The position numbers and the translations under genes were made by a program. A DNA stretch of 64,000 nucleotides from Paenibacillus azoreducens (GTDB lineage: Bacteria; Bacillota; Bacilli; Paenibacillales; Paenibacillaceae). Where the stretch lies: NCBI RefSeq assembly GCF_021654775.1, contig NZ_AP025343.1:6948001-7012000 (forward strand), given 5' to 3'. The notes beneath the pieces are model-generated. The model was given only the letters and a program-made list of their open reading frames with translations. It did not search any database and was not told the DNA's origin. Position 1 is the first letter of the stretch. Every line of letters begins with the position of its first letter. Shown here piece by piece: positions 28,748 through 37,138 of this stretch.

Positions 28748-30494
28748 AATCATCACGCTCCCTTTCCTGATGATATGGAATTTCTAAAGCGACGGTCGTT
28801 CTGACGAATGGCGCGCTCTCGATTCTCCACGCAAAACCTTCCCCATAATAAATTTGGAGACGCTTAAGCACATTGATTAGGCCAATCCTCGTTCGGGACT
28901 CCTGATTCCTAAACGGCTCCGAATATTGATGGTTTATTTCCCGGATGGTTTCTTCCCTGAAACCGCACCCATTATCAATGATTCGGATCAGCAGTTTCTC
29001 TTGAATCTCTATCTCAACGCTGATCTGTCCAATACCGTCACCTTTCTCAATCCCATGGATGATACTATTTTCAACCAGCGGCTGCAGGACCATCTTGGGT
29101 ATAAGCACATCCAGCGCCTCATCGGAGCAAATTTGGTTGAACTGGATTCTGCTTTGAAACCGGCCGATTTGCAGGGAAATATAATGATTCAAATGATCCA
29201 GCTCGTCCTGCAAACGGACCTCTTCCGTATCGATATCCATACTGTACCGAAACATCGCTCCCAGCTCCGCCAGTTTATCGCTGACCTCCGGCGCGTTTTT
29301 CTTGATTGCAAGCGAGCCGATCGACTGCAGCGTATTAAACAAAAAATGCGGATTGATCTGGGCCTGCAGCATTTTCAGGCGGGCTGTCGATACTTCCAGC
29401 TGATACCGGTACTGCTGATTCCACAGGATATCGAGCTGCTTGATCATCTCCTGGAACCTGTCCTCCAGCACGCCAAGCTCATCTGAACTTTTGGAATGGA
29501 TTTGAATATCGAAGTTGCCCATCTGAATATTTTTGATATGCCTAAGAATTCGTTTGACCCGGAACAATATAAAATAGGAAATGATGCCTGCCATCATCGT
29601 AATAAAAACGGTTACGACCAATTGAATGGTAAAGGATTCGTTTAACGCCTGTTTCCCCGCCTGATCAATCACGGATTTGGGTATAAATTTGACCAGTGTA
29701 ATCGGAAGATTATAAGCGTCATCCTTGTAAAAAATATAAATGCCTTTCGAGTCATTGATCAATCCCTTCTTCACTTCCGACTGCTTGCGCAATTGATCCA
29801 TCCAAGTTTCCCCTGCGGCCGCGCCAGGTGTAGCGTATAGCAGCTGCATATCATCTTGGAGAAAAATATACGTATCTTTATCTTCGTCAGTTCCCAGCGG
29901 ATTGGCCAATTGCTTCAATGTCGTGTTCCGTACGATCATCGTCGTCATTCCAAGCAGTGCACGGTTCGAAGTATCGATAAAGGTCTTGTTAATCCGCAGC
30001 CTTCTCTCGCCATTAAACTGCACGACCGAATACTCCTGGTTAAATTCGTTTTCTTGCGCAGCAAGCGGATGATTGGCATAGTCAGGCATCGGTATGCGCT
30101 CATTCAGATCGGATTTGATAATAAACTGTTTGTTCGTCAATGCACTCTTGTAAATAATCGATCTGATTTCCGGATAACCTCCATAATTCTGACCGATTTT
30201 TTGTTTGATATATACGGATTCGGCCGGTGTTTGCACTTCTTTCCTGGTTAAGAGCCGCATTAATTCAGGATCGCTGTAATACGTATAGGAAAGCATCGAC
30301 ACGTCATGAATATACTTCGTTATCCCCGACATCTTGATCGCCATGGAGCTTTGGTTCAGCTGCACAAGCTGCTCTTTGACCGAACGCCCGATGGTATGAT
30401 AGGAAATGTAATTGGTAATCAAAAGAGGCACCGTCGTCGTAATCAACATGCTCAACAGGATTTTGGCAAACAAACTCCGCTTCATCAAAAACAT
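28725..30494 (-). CDS. Sensor histidine kinase (YesM-like)
   Basis: 589 residues. N-terminal membrane helix (about 8-30), extracellular sensor region of about 250 residues (dCache-like), second helix near 285-310, HAMP, then a His_kinase domain with phospho-acceptor His in QINPHFLFNTLQSI. The HATPase domain has the N box (QPLVENSIIHG), DNGCGF and GLINVLKRL. AGGAGGG is 6 bases before the ATG. It phosphorylates the downstream AraC-type regulator in response to an extracellular, probably sugar-related, signal. Confidence 0.93.
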   Translation of the reverse strand: MFLMKRSLFAKILLSMLITTTVPLLITNYISYHTIGRSVKEQLVQLNQSSMAIKMSGITKYIHDVSMLSYTYYSDPELMRLLTRKEVQTPAESVYIKQKIGQNYGGYPEIRSIIYKSALTNKQFIIKSDLNERIPMPDYANHPLAAQENEFNQEYSVVQFNGERRLRINKTFIDTSNRALLGMTTMIVRNTTLKQLANPLGTDEDKDTYIFLQDDMQLLYATPGAAAGETWMDQLRKQSEVKKGLINDSKGIYIFYKDDAYNLPITLVKFIPKSVIDQAGKQALNESFTIQLVVTVFITMMAGIISYFILFRVKRILRHIKNIQMGNFDIQIHSKSSDELGVLEDRFQEMIKQLDILWNQQYRYQLEVSTARLKMLQAQINPHFLFNTLQSIGSLAIKKNAPEVSDKLAELGAMFRYSMDIDTEEVRLQDELDHLNHYISLQIGRFQSRIQFNQICSDEALDVLIPKMVLQPLVENSIIHGIEKGDGIGQISVEIEIQEKLLIRIIDNGCGFREETIREINHQYSEPFRNQESRTRIGLINVLKRLQIYYGEGFAWRIESAPFVRTTVALEIPYHQERERDDYESIDRR

Positions 30495-30556
30495 CCTAAC
30501 CCTCCTCTATAACCAGTGAACGCGTACAGCTGTGCTCCCTTCTATTCTAGAACAAA

Positions 30557-30585
30557 AAAGATTCCCCCGTAATGGGAGAATCTTT
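30557..30585 (-). terminator. Terminator after AraC-GyrI gene
   Basis: On the minus strand GATTCTCCC-N-GGGGGAATC has one mismatch and is followed by TTTTTTG. It separates the AraC-GyrI gene from the kinase gene downstream. Confidence 0.8.
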
Positions 30586-30666
30586 CCGTATCAGATTAAA
30601 GGGAATTGTAACCTGCCTCTGTAGTTTGTGCAAGGATATCGGTAACTGCTGTGAATTGCGATGACC

Positions 30667-31572
30667 CTAATCCAATTTCTTCACTGGACGAAGCACCGCA
30701 TAGCCATAACCTTCCGGAAAATGCTGCTGATAATCCTGCTTGATGTCTTCGTCCCACTCGTATCCCATGCTTTTCGGGTCAAAATTCCACGCTGCTTCTT
30801 CCACTATTCTCATCACTGCGCCGTTTTCCTTTAAATAATCAAAGGGCGGGTAATGGAAAATCAAATATTCGGATTCAGGAAACTCCCTGCACTCCATCCC
30901 GGCAGGAATCTTGCCATCATAGTCCAGTGAAACGGGAATGCCATAAAAATATCCTTTTTGTCCGTTCTCGTAAAACCAACCTGCGGTTTGCTCCAAGTGC
31001 CCGGGGAGCACCAGATTGGACATGCTTTCCAGAGTCCCGCAGATTTCGTCGCAGTCATGCCCGTTTTCCCAAAATTGCATGTAGCTTTGCGAGGATATAT
31101 CCCAAACCCCAATGAACTTATGTGCCTGGATGAATTCTTTTCGGATCTCCACCTGCTGCAGCTGCCCCTGACTCATCTGATCCCGCTCCTTCATGAAATA
31201 GTGATAAGGCGAAAATACTTCCACGCGTTTGGCCAACGGAATCGGCCTTGGTGCTTTGCGGTAAGCGGAGGGAGTCACGCCAAAGGCTTTCACGAACGCC
31301 CGCGTAAACGCCTCCTGCGAAGAAAATCCATACTTCATGGCAATATCCAGCACGCGTCCATCCGTGTCACGGAGCTCCAAGGCGGCACGGCTGACCTTTC
31401 GCATCCATATATAGTCCCGCAAAGTCATCCCTGTCAGAGAATTAAATTGCCGGGAACAATAATAAGGCGAATAACCGAGATGCTTGGACATGTTCAAAAG
31501 CGAAGGATTTGCCGTCAAGTGACGCTCCACCCAATCAATCATTAGCTGCACCATCTCATTCCATTCGTACAT
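30667..31572 (-). CDS. AraC-family regulator with GyrI-like effector domain
   Basis: 301 residues. The DNA-binding double helix-turn-helix is at the N-terminus (residues 8-105: LLNMSKHLGYSPYYCSRQF and VLDIAMKYGFSSQEAFTRAF). The C-terminal half (about 130-300) is a GyrI-like small-molecule-binding domain (FIGVWDISSQSYMQFWE ... EYLIFHYPPFDYLKE). This order, HTH first and GyrI second, is that of Rob/SoxS-related multidrug-type regulators. AAAGGAGG is 10 bases before the ATG. The targets are unknown; it is followed by its own terminator. Confidence 0.9.
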   Translation of the reverse strand: MYEWNEMVQLMIDWVERHLTANPSLLNMSKHLGYSPYYCSRQFNSLTGMTLRDYIWMRKVSRAALELRDTDGRVLDIAMKYGFSSQEAFTRAFVKAFGVTPSAYRKAPRPIPLAKRVEVFSPYHYFMKERDQMSQGQLQQVEIRKEFIQAHKFIGVWDISSQSYMQFWENGHDCDEICGTLESMSNLVLPGHLEQTAGWFYENGQKGYFYGIPVSLDYDGKIPAGMECREFPESEYLIFHYPPFDYLKENGAVMRIVEEAAWNFDPKSMGYEWDEDIKQDYQQHFPEGYGYAVLRPVKKLD

Positions 31573-31654
31573 GGAAGTATTCCTCCTTTCACGTTTGATG
31601 ATATCAAAGCGCGTTTTCCGTTATTTGACTTGAGTTGCAAAGGGCCAAGAAAAA

Positions 31655-31686
31655 GGGACCGCTGAACCATGGGTTCAAACGATCCC
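31655..31686 (-). terminator. Terminator after copper-amine-oxidase-N protein
   Basis: On the minus strand GGGATCGTTTGAACC and GGTTCAGCGGTCCC pair with a 3-base loop, followed by TTTTTC. It is a strong terminator. Confidence 0.85.
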
Positions 31687-31794
31687 TCATTATTCTTGCT
31701 TCGGCATGTCACCTGGGCATCATATCCTTGGAGCCATGGATCGGTTAGATCCTACTGTTTTAGAAATCAGATGCGTACAAACTGAGCTCCTGCG

Positions 31795-32700
31795 CTACCC
31801 CGGAAAAGACAATGCCTGATCAGCATAAGGATCAAAGCTTTGAATGGACATCGTAAGCCCGTTATAAAAAGTATAAATATCTCCCGTATACTTATCGATC
31901 CAAAAATCATACATAACGGGAGCCACATAATATCTGTCATTTTCCGAAACGATTTTGAGATGCGTAATCACATCCCGAAGAATGGCCTGATCATCGTCTT
32001 GACCCGGCTTTTCGCTCTTGCCAAGGGGAATGAATTTCCCGAATTTCTGTTCATAAGCGATAATTAATTCCTGTTTTAACTTGGCGATTGCCGCTTCTTT
32101 GGAAAGCATCTTTGCATCGCTTGGATATCTGCTGATCATGACATGAGGCAGTCTTGGCAGAATATGCGGCTGCGATAGATCTTTGCCATTAAAATAAGCC
32201 ACTTTCGCATGCAAAGCTTCCGCAACGAATCTCAGAGGTACATAAGTGTAATGATGAATGATTTGGGGCGCGGCATCCATCTTGAATGTTTTACCGTTCA
32301 TTTTGGCGTTCTTATGATCAATAAATAATTCGATCTTGCGTTTTGCGTTAGCATCGGTAATTGTTACTTTTTGCGTTTTACCGTCCCATTCGATCTGTGC
32401 CCCGAGCTGTTCGGCTACAATTCGGATCGGCAGCAAAGTTCTGTTGTTTTCAGTGATGATATTCGCGTTTTTGATGATAGACCCATTGATAAATAAACCC
32501 ACAAAAGTTTTGCCAATGGACTCTTTGCCGGAGCCGCCATATTGGATGTAGAACTCGGCATCATCCCGATCCTCATAAGGATAAATGAAAGTTTGATCGA
32601 TATTCGTCTTAGGTATTGTACCATCAGCCAAAGTATAACCGGGCAAAGCCATCATGAACATGATCAACAATATCATGGATACTGTTAAATTTTTCATCAT
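31795..32700 (-). CDS. Secreted protein with copper amine oxidase N-terminal domain
   Basis: About 301 residues. The signal peptide (MMKNLTVSMILLIMFMMALPGYTLA) is followed by a copper amine oxidase N-like domain with two repeat halves (VGLFINGSIIKNANIITENNRTLLPIRIVAEQLGAQIEWDG, and KMDAAPQIIHHYTYVPLRFVAEAL). In Firmicutes this domain is a common cell-surface module with no oxidase activity of its own. A C-terminal part of about 120 residues is unrecognised. The ATG at 32700 is spaced about 10 bases from GGAGGT; the ATG at 32709 is too close to it. Confidence 0.82.
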   Translation of the reverse strand: MMKNLTVSMILLIMFMMALPGYTLADGTIPKTNIDQTFIYPYEDRDDAEFYIQYGGSGKESIGKTFVGLFINGSIIKNANIITENNRTLLPIRIVAEQLGAQIEWDGKTQKVTITDANAKRKIELFIDHKNAKMNGKTFKMDAAPQIIHHYTYVPLRFVAEALHAKVAYFNGKDLSQPHILPRLPHVMISRYPSDAKMLSKEAAIAKLKQELIIAYEQKFGKFIPLGKSEKPGQDDDQAILRDVITHLKIVSENDRYYVAPVMYDFWIDKYTGDIYTFYNGLTMSIQSFDPYADQALSFPG

Positions 32701-32741
32701 GGTCAACATACCTCCAAATATTATGAAAATAACGATTCCTT

Positions 32742-33695
32742 TTATAGCCCCTCTATAAATTTAGCGCTTTCTTCGGCAATCATTCCAGGTTCGTGGTCGT
32801 GAATATAATGGCCGCAATCCAGCACCATATATTTCCCCTTGTTTGCAGCACCGACGTATGTAACTAGAAGATCCCTCCAATCGTCCAATGGCACTTCTTT
32901 GCCGTCCGATATAAAGAAATACATCGGGACATTGGGCACTCCGCCCTCTTCTACTTTTTTAGCGTTATCCCGGATCATTCTAACTTCGTCCATCATATTG
33001 GAGGTTTGCGTTTTTTGATAAAATATTGCACGGTACATCTTCTTTTCCTGCTCGGATAGAAGGTTTTCATGGATTGCAGCAGAAGAATTCGCGATGGCCG
33101 GAAAAAAACGGGTAAACCCAATGCGGGCGCCAAAGCTGGTAAGACTCATCATAGCATCCGACGGTAATGGATAATTCTCATATGCTGCCGGAACTGCAGG
33201 ATCAAGTCCAATGATGCAGCTCACTTCAGCAGGATATTTTTGCGCCCAATATAAAGCCTCGATGCCTGACATCGAATGCGGGAACAGAATATACGGCCCT
33301 TGGATGCCTGCCAGTGATAAAGCAGTCCGGGTCTCCTCCAGGATGGTATCGATGTCGCGAGAAACAGCCGCCGTATCGCTATAACCGTATCCCGCCTTTT
33401 CAACGACTGCAATTTTATAATGATCGGATAGCTTCGAGTACAGCCCTTTAAAATCCAACACAGGCGAGGCCGTTCCCCCGCCCGACATAAAGACCAACGT
33501 CTTGGTACCGCTTCCCTCCGTGTATACATGCATTTGGTGGTTATTGACGTTCACCATCGTCCCTATTGGCGAAAGCATGGCCGACTCTTTGTTCAATTGA
33601 ATTCGATGGTTAATGAAACTAATGGCAATGAATAATAGCAAAATACCGATGATCGTGATGAACACCCAAGCAAGCTTTCTCAGAATTTTTCTCAC
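32742..33695 (-). CDS. Membrane-anchored alpha/beta hydrolase
   Basis: 317 residues. One N-terminal membrane helix (about 5-28: KLAWVFITIIGILLLFIAISF) is followed by an extracellular alpha/beta hydrolase fold. It has an oxyanion-type SGGGTASPV, the nucleophile elbow PHSMSG, an LDPAVP strand and a C-terminal His (LDCGHYIHDHEP). The substrate is unknown. It stands 32 bases upstream of the copper-amine-oxidase-N gene and may be co-transcribed with it; both products would act at the cell surface. Confidence 0.85.
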   Translation of the reverse strand: MRKILRKLAWVFITIIGILLLFIAISFINHRIQLNKESAMLSPIGTMVNVNNHQMHVYTEGSGTKTLVFMSGGGTASPVLDFKGLYSKLSDHYKIAVVEKAGYGYSDTAAVSRDIDTILEETRTALSLAGIQGPYILFPHSMSGIEALYWAQKYPAEVSCIIGLDPAVPAAYENYPLPSDAMMSLTSFGARIGFTRFFPAIANSSAAIHENLLSEQEKKMYRAIFYQKTQTSNMMDEVRMIRDNAKKVEEGGVPNVPMYFFISDGKEVPLDDWRDLLVTYVGAANKGKYMVLDCGHYIHDHEPGMIAEESAKFIEGL

Positions 33696-33876
33696 TTCAC
33701 TCCTCCAGAAAATGTTAATGTAATCTCTTTATTTAACATACCTTTATTGAGACCTTGCTTCAAGGTAAATACGCTGCGCAAATAAGTCTTTAAATCCGAG
33801 AGTTTGTTTTTGATATATAAACTAAAGATTTTAGGCCTGGCGCCACTGCGCATGCGGATTATTCTTCCGACCTCTG

Positions 33877-33929
33877 TTGTCCTCAGATTTCTTTTATTTA
33901 GATATGGTATGGTTGAAATCTGAGGACAA
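33877..33929. repeat. 15-bp perfect inverted repeat with 23-base loop
   Basis: TTGTCCTCAGATTTC (33877-33891) and GAAATCTGAGGACAA (33915-33929). No T-tract follows on either side. The flank AAGGAGAACGCTTCGCTTC continues into the terminator at 33981. It may be a hairpin repeat or the end of a small element. Confidence 0.75.
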
Positions 33930-33980
33930 AGGAGAACGCTTCGCTTCTTCAGAATAACTCCTCTCGTTCTGCAAGATCAG

Positions 33981-34030
33981 AAAATGCTCTCTTTCATTGC
34001 CAAGTACGGCAAATAAAAGAGAGCATTTTT
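33981..34030. terminator. Terminator after cohesin-type surface protein
   Basis: AAAATGCTCTCTTTCATTGCC pairs with GGCAAATAAAAGAGAGCATTTT (33981-34001 and 34008-34029). T/A runs on both sides allow bidirectional use. It lies 14 bases after the stop of the 34044-35297 gene. Confidence 0.85.
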
Positions 34031-34043
34031 TATGTCCAAATAA

Positions 34044-35297
34044 TTATTTTTTTCGGACAGAAGCCTCTATCGTCAGAGTTGTTTTTTTCTCATCCCATTT
34101 AACCTCAGCCCCGAGCAATGAGGATATATCGCGGGCCATGATATATGAGACCCCTGAAAAAGTATAAAAATGTGTTACCGTTTTACCATCTATCATTGGC
34201 GCCTTTTTGGTACTGTCATAGCCTACATCAACTCCCAATAATTTGCTGACGGATCGCAATGAAACGTAAACAGTACCGTCAGAGAGTCGTCCAGGTTCTG
34301 CGGTTTTTCCATTCACATTTACTTGAACGACTGTTGCAACTGCGAAACTTCTCTCATTCGGGATTCGTGTTATGATGACATGGACTACTTCTTGTTCAAT
34401 CAATTCAGGGGCGTTTGCCGGGTAAACCGCAACATCATGTTTGCCTGTAACAGAACCTAAAGTGGCCGTGACTGAAGCTTTTCCTAAGCCGATTGCCTGA
34501 ATATTTCCCTGTACCGGGGCCTTTATAACCTTTGGATCTGTAGTTTCCCAAGAAGACAGCTCGGTTACATATGCAGTATCCCCATTATCGAAAACCGCCA
34601 GCGCATTTAGTTCCACGCCGCTATTTATGCTTAGCTTGAATAGATTAGAGGTAGGCGGGAGAGTCCCGCGAACAATTTCAATTCTTTTAGGAGCACCTAC
34701 AAGAAGATGCGCAGAGGTTGTGCCATAACCCTGAACGAGGTTTCCTGCAGTATCCTCCAGCATAGTTCCCTTAGATATAATATTGATTAAAGTATCCTGG
34801 GTCTTGGCCTCTTTTTTAACCGTTAGGAAAAAGGAGGCAAACGCTTCATTGGTCGTTGAGTTGATCGTTTTGTTATTTAGCGCTGATATAGACAGCACCA
34901 CTTCTTGCCTGCCATCGGCAGGGTTGGAATCCTCCGGATACGGATTTTCGATACGATAATCCGTAGTCTCGAAGGATTTGGAAGGAATGAAAAAAGTATC
35001 GTCTCTCCATATGTACTTCCCAAGATCATCATCGAAGCGTATGTTACCCTCGGTCGTAAACACATTTTCATCATAGCTTAGTACAACTTTGCCGGAATGA
35101 AGCCCGTTTCGACCGGAGGGAATATTCGAGATTTTGACACTCACCAAGACGCTTTGTCCAGGGACCAGGGTAGTATAATTGGTTGTAACATCAACGGATA
35201 CCTTCTTAGAGTCCGATGCTGATGCTATACCTGCAAAGCCGGCAATCGACACTAGCAAAGCAAGCAGCACCGCTGTTGTTTTCCTTAAGAGATACAT
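34044..35297 (-). CDS. Secreted protein with cohesin-like and copper-amine-oxidase-N domains
   Basis: 417 residues. Signal peptide 1-27 (ending ASA). Residues about 32-205 look like a cohesin-type beta sandwich (VSVDVTTNYTTLVPGQSVLVSVKI ... GKVVLSYDENVF ... VVLSISALN ... FASFFLTVKKEA). About 205-290 is a Big-2-like segment (VFDNGDTAYVTELSSWETTDPKVI ... IGLGKASVTATLG). About 315-412 is a copper amine oxidase N domain (TVVQVNVNGKTAEPGR, VYVSLRSVSKLLGV). It is a surface adhesion or scaffold-like protein; whether it binds dockerins cannot be told. It is not part of an obvious operon. Confidence 0.78.
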   Translation of the reverse strand: MYLLRKTTAVLLALLVSIAGFAGIASASDSKKVSVDVTTNYTTLVPGQSVLVSVKISNIPSGRNGLHSGKVVLSYDENVFTTEGNIRFDDDLGKYIWRDDTFFIPSKSFETTDYRIENPYPEDSNPADGRQEVVLSISALNNKTINSTTNEAFASFFLTVKKEAKTQDTLINIISKGTMLEDTAGNLVQGYGTTSAHLLVGAPKRIEIVRGTLPPTSNLFKLSINSGVELNALAVFDNGDTAYVTELSSWETTDPKVIKAPVQGNIQAIGLGKASVTATLGSVTGKHDVAVYPANAPELIEQEVVHVIITRIPNERSFAVATVVQVNVNGKTAEPGRLSDGTVYVSLRSVSKLLGVDVGYDSTKKAPMIDGKTVTHFYTFSGVSYIMARDISSLLGAEVKWDEKKTTLTIEASVRKK

Positions 35298-35428
35298 CTA
35301 AAAAAACCTCCCTCCATAATAAACAGTCAAAGTTTATATCGGCCGCTTGGAGGAATCTATGTATACATATATGTGCCGGATCATTCAATCCTTCCCTTTC
35401 TCCTCAGCTGCTCACATTCCTCTATCTT

Positions 35429-36844
35429 CTAATCGATCTTTATCTTCCCCAACTCGTCAAGGAGAGCAGGCCTATATGGATAATCGTTACGAAGCTGCTC
35501 AATAACTTCACCTGCAGGCACTGCACCGCCTGCTTTGATCAAGCTGCGAATCTTTTTGCACACTTTCTGGTATTCCTTTCGGTTTGTTGAGTTGGCCGCT
35601 TCCTCGGTAATAATCTGCGTAAACAATAGAAATACTTCTTCTGTATAATCACCAACCAAATGAGGATAGTATTGAAGCACAGACCATTTATTCTTGCGGA
35701 CGTACTCCATCAGTCTCGATGTTTCCCCTTCTTCAACGAGAACTCGGGGGTATAATTCAGCAGCTCTCCAGTTACCAACGCCCTTAGCCTCAAGCTTATT
35801 TAGAAATTCTTCATATGCCGCTTGCCAGGCATCCTTGCCGTATAATTCTTGAAGTAATAAATAGTACTCATATTCTCCCGATAGGGCAAACTCCTCAGCC
35901 AGTTGTATTTGCTGTTCTACTTGATGAGTGAGCCCATAGATTTCGTAACGATACTCTTTCCATTTATGAACGAGACCAGGAAGCCCTTCAGCGGCATCTT
36001 TCCGTTCCCCCTGCTCGGCCAGTTCCAACGCTTTATTATAATCCCGATCGTGAATAGCTGATGCAATCGCTTTCTCACGAAAATCCTTCATGTCCAGATG
36101 GCTCTGAAGGAATTCAGCTGCGTTGTCTTCGCCTTCAAACTTCTGAATGACCTTATACCTAAGTTCAGCGGCACCTTCGAAGAAATAGCTGCTATAAAAT
36201 GACTCATTCTTCTCTTGGTTCTCCATATTATCAAGTTGAGCACTCCACAAATCCTTCTCCGAGGTTGCCTTCATTACATAAATAGCGCTGTTCAGAAGAG
36301 AGAGTTTCCATTCACTCCAGCCCTGCAGATTGGGATGAAGAGCTTCTTCTAGAAGCATTTTAAATAAAACAGGTCTTTCCTTTGAGGCACTATTCTCTAA
36401 TTCAACCGAAATATCATGAATTGAGCTCAGACACTCATGAATTAATCCTCCAACGATTCCATCGGAATCATCACAAAGCTGCAATAGATCCCCCATTTCA
36501 TGGAGAATGGTAAATATAATTTCAGCAGCTTGAAGATGTTCGCCCTTTTTGGCCACCTCATTCGCTTTCTCCATCACTTTCTCGGCACCCGTCACAGCGT
36601 AAGGGACTTTCCGGTAAGTAACAAACCCATGACGATCCGCGTGCTGCTTAATGGAAGCCCGGATAATCTTCTTGTATTGACTCAAACTTTTCTTTCCGCC
36701 AACATCCATAAATTTCAAGGCAAGCGCTTGTTCCACTTCCCTGATTTCCTCAGAGAAATTTACAAGCAGCGTAATTAGCTCGTCCTTGCTAAGCTCTGCC
36801 AAATGGTCCGCGATACTCTTACTATTACTTTGATTAGATTTCAC
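35429..36844 (-). CDS. Hypothetical helical-repeat protein
   Basis: 471 residues, soluble and almost wholly alpha-helical, with no signal peptide. The first 35 residues (HLAELSKDELITLLVNFSEE) and the C-terminal 60 (KEYQKVCKKIRSLIKAGGA ... RNDYPYRPALLDELGKI) resemble parts of Bacillales proteins that carry a SWIM zinc finger, but the Cys/His SWIM motif itself is absent. The middle may be TPR-like. The start is GTG with GGGAGG about 10 bases upstream. A terminator and a three-stem structured element lie upstream on the same strand. I do not know its function. Confidence 0.6.
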   Translation of the reverse strand: MKSNQSNSKSIADHLAELSKDELITLLVNFSEEIREVEQALALKFMDVGGKKSLSQYKKIIRASIKQHADRHGFVTYRKVPYAVTGAEKVMEKANEVAKKGEHLQAAEIIFTILHEMGDLLQLCDDSDGIVGGLIHECLSSIHDISVELENSASKERPVLFKMLLEEALHPNLQGWSEWKLSLLNSAIYVMKATSEKDLWSAQLDNMENQEKNESFYSSYFFEGAAELRYKVIQKFEGEDNAAEFLQSHLDMKDFREKAIASAIHDRDYNKALELAEQGERKDAAEGLPGLVHKWKEYRYEIYGLTHQVEQQIQLAEEFALSGEYEYYLLLQELYGKDAWQAAYEEFLNKLEAKGVGNWRAAELYPRVLVEEGETSRLMEYVRKNKWSVLQYYPHLVGDYTEEVFLLFTQIITEEAANSTNRKEYQKVCKKIRSLIKAGGAVPAGEVIEQLRNDYPYRPALLDELGKIKID

Positions 36845-36980
36845 CGTACTGACCCGCCTCCCAGTTTTATCGACTTAACTCCATACTACCCAATGGAACA
36901 CGAATCTAACAATAGAAAAGCTGATTTATCACATGGCAATTTATATCTGTCGATTTATACTTTCCGATATCTAAAGCAAA

Positions 36981-37006
36981 AACCCGCTCAATGAGCGGGT
37001 TTAAAT
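36981..37006 (-). terminator. Terminator between ahpF and the 471-residue gene
   Basis: AACCCGCT (36981-36988) / AGCGGGTT (36994-37001), followed on the minus strand by TTTTTGCTTT. It ends ahpCF transcription, or acts as attenuator for the next gene. Confidence 0.88.
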
Positions 37007-37013
37007 GTATGGA

Positions 37014-37102
37014 GGCGAGGGAAGTTAAATGATTGTCCGAAAAGACAAGTGATATATAGCTTAAAGGGTGTAGTGACCTTTAAACTTCAACGATCCCTCG
37101 CC
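37014..37102 (-). ncRNA. Compact three-stem structured element 3' of ahpF
   Basis: Closing stem GGCGAGGGA (37014-37022) / TCCCTCGCC (37094-37102), extended across an internal loop by AAGTT/AACTT. Inside are two hairpins, TTGTC (37033-37037)/GACAA (37044-37048) and TTAAAGG (37061-37067)/CCTTTAA (37077-37083), giving a three-way junction of 89 nt. It is followed on the minus strand by the terminator at 36981-37006. It matches no riboswitch or tRNA I know, and the strand is inferred from its neighbours. Confidence 0.5.
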
Positions 37103-37138
37103 CGCCACTATTCAAAATTCAAATGATACCTGCAAAAG

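Noticed and set aside
37014..37102. tRNA gene or purine riboswitch
   Set aside because: The closing stem is 9 bp with no T-loop GTTCGA-type sequence, and the two hairpin loops lack the kissing-loop sequences of purine aptamers.
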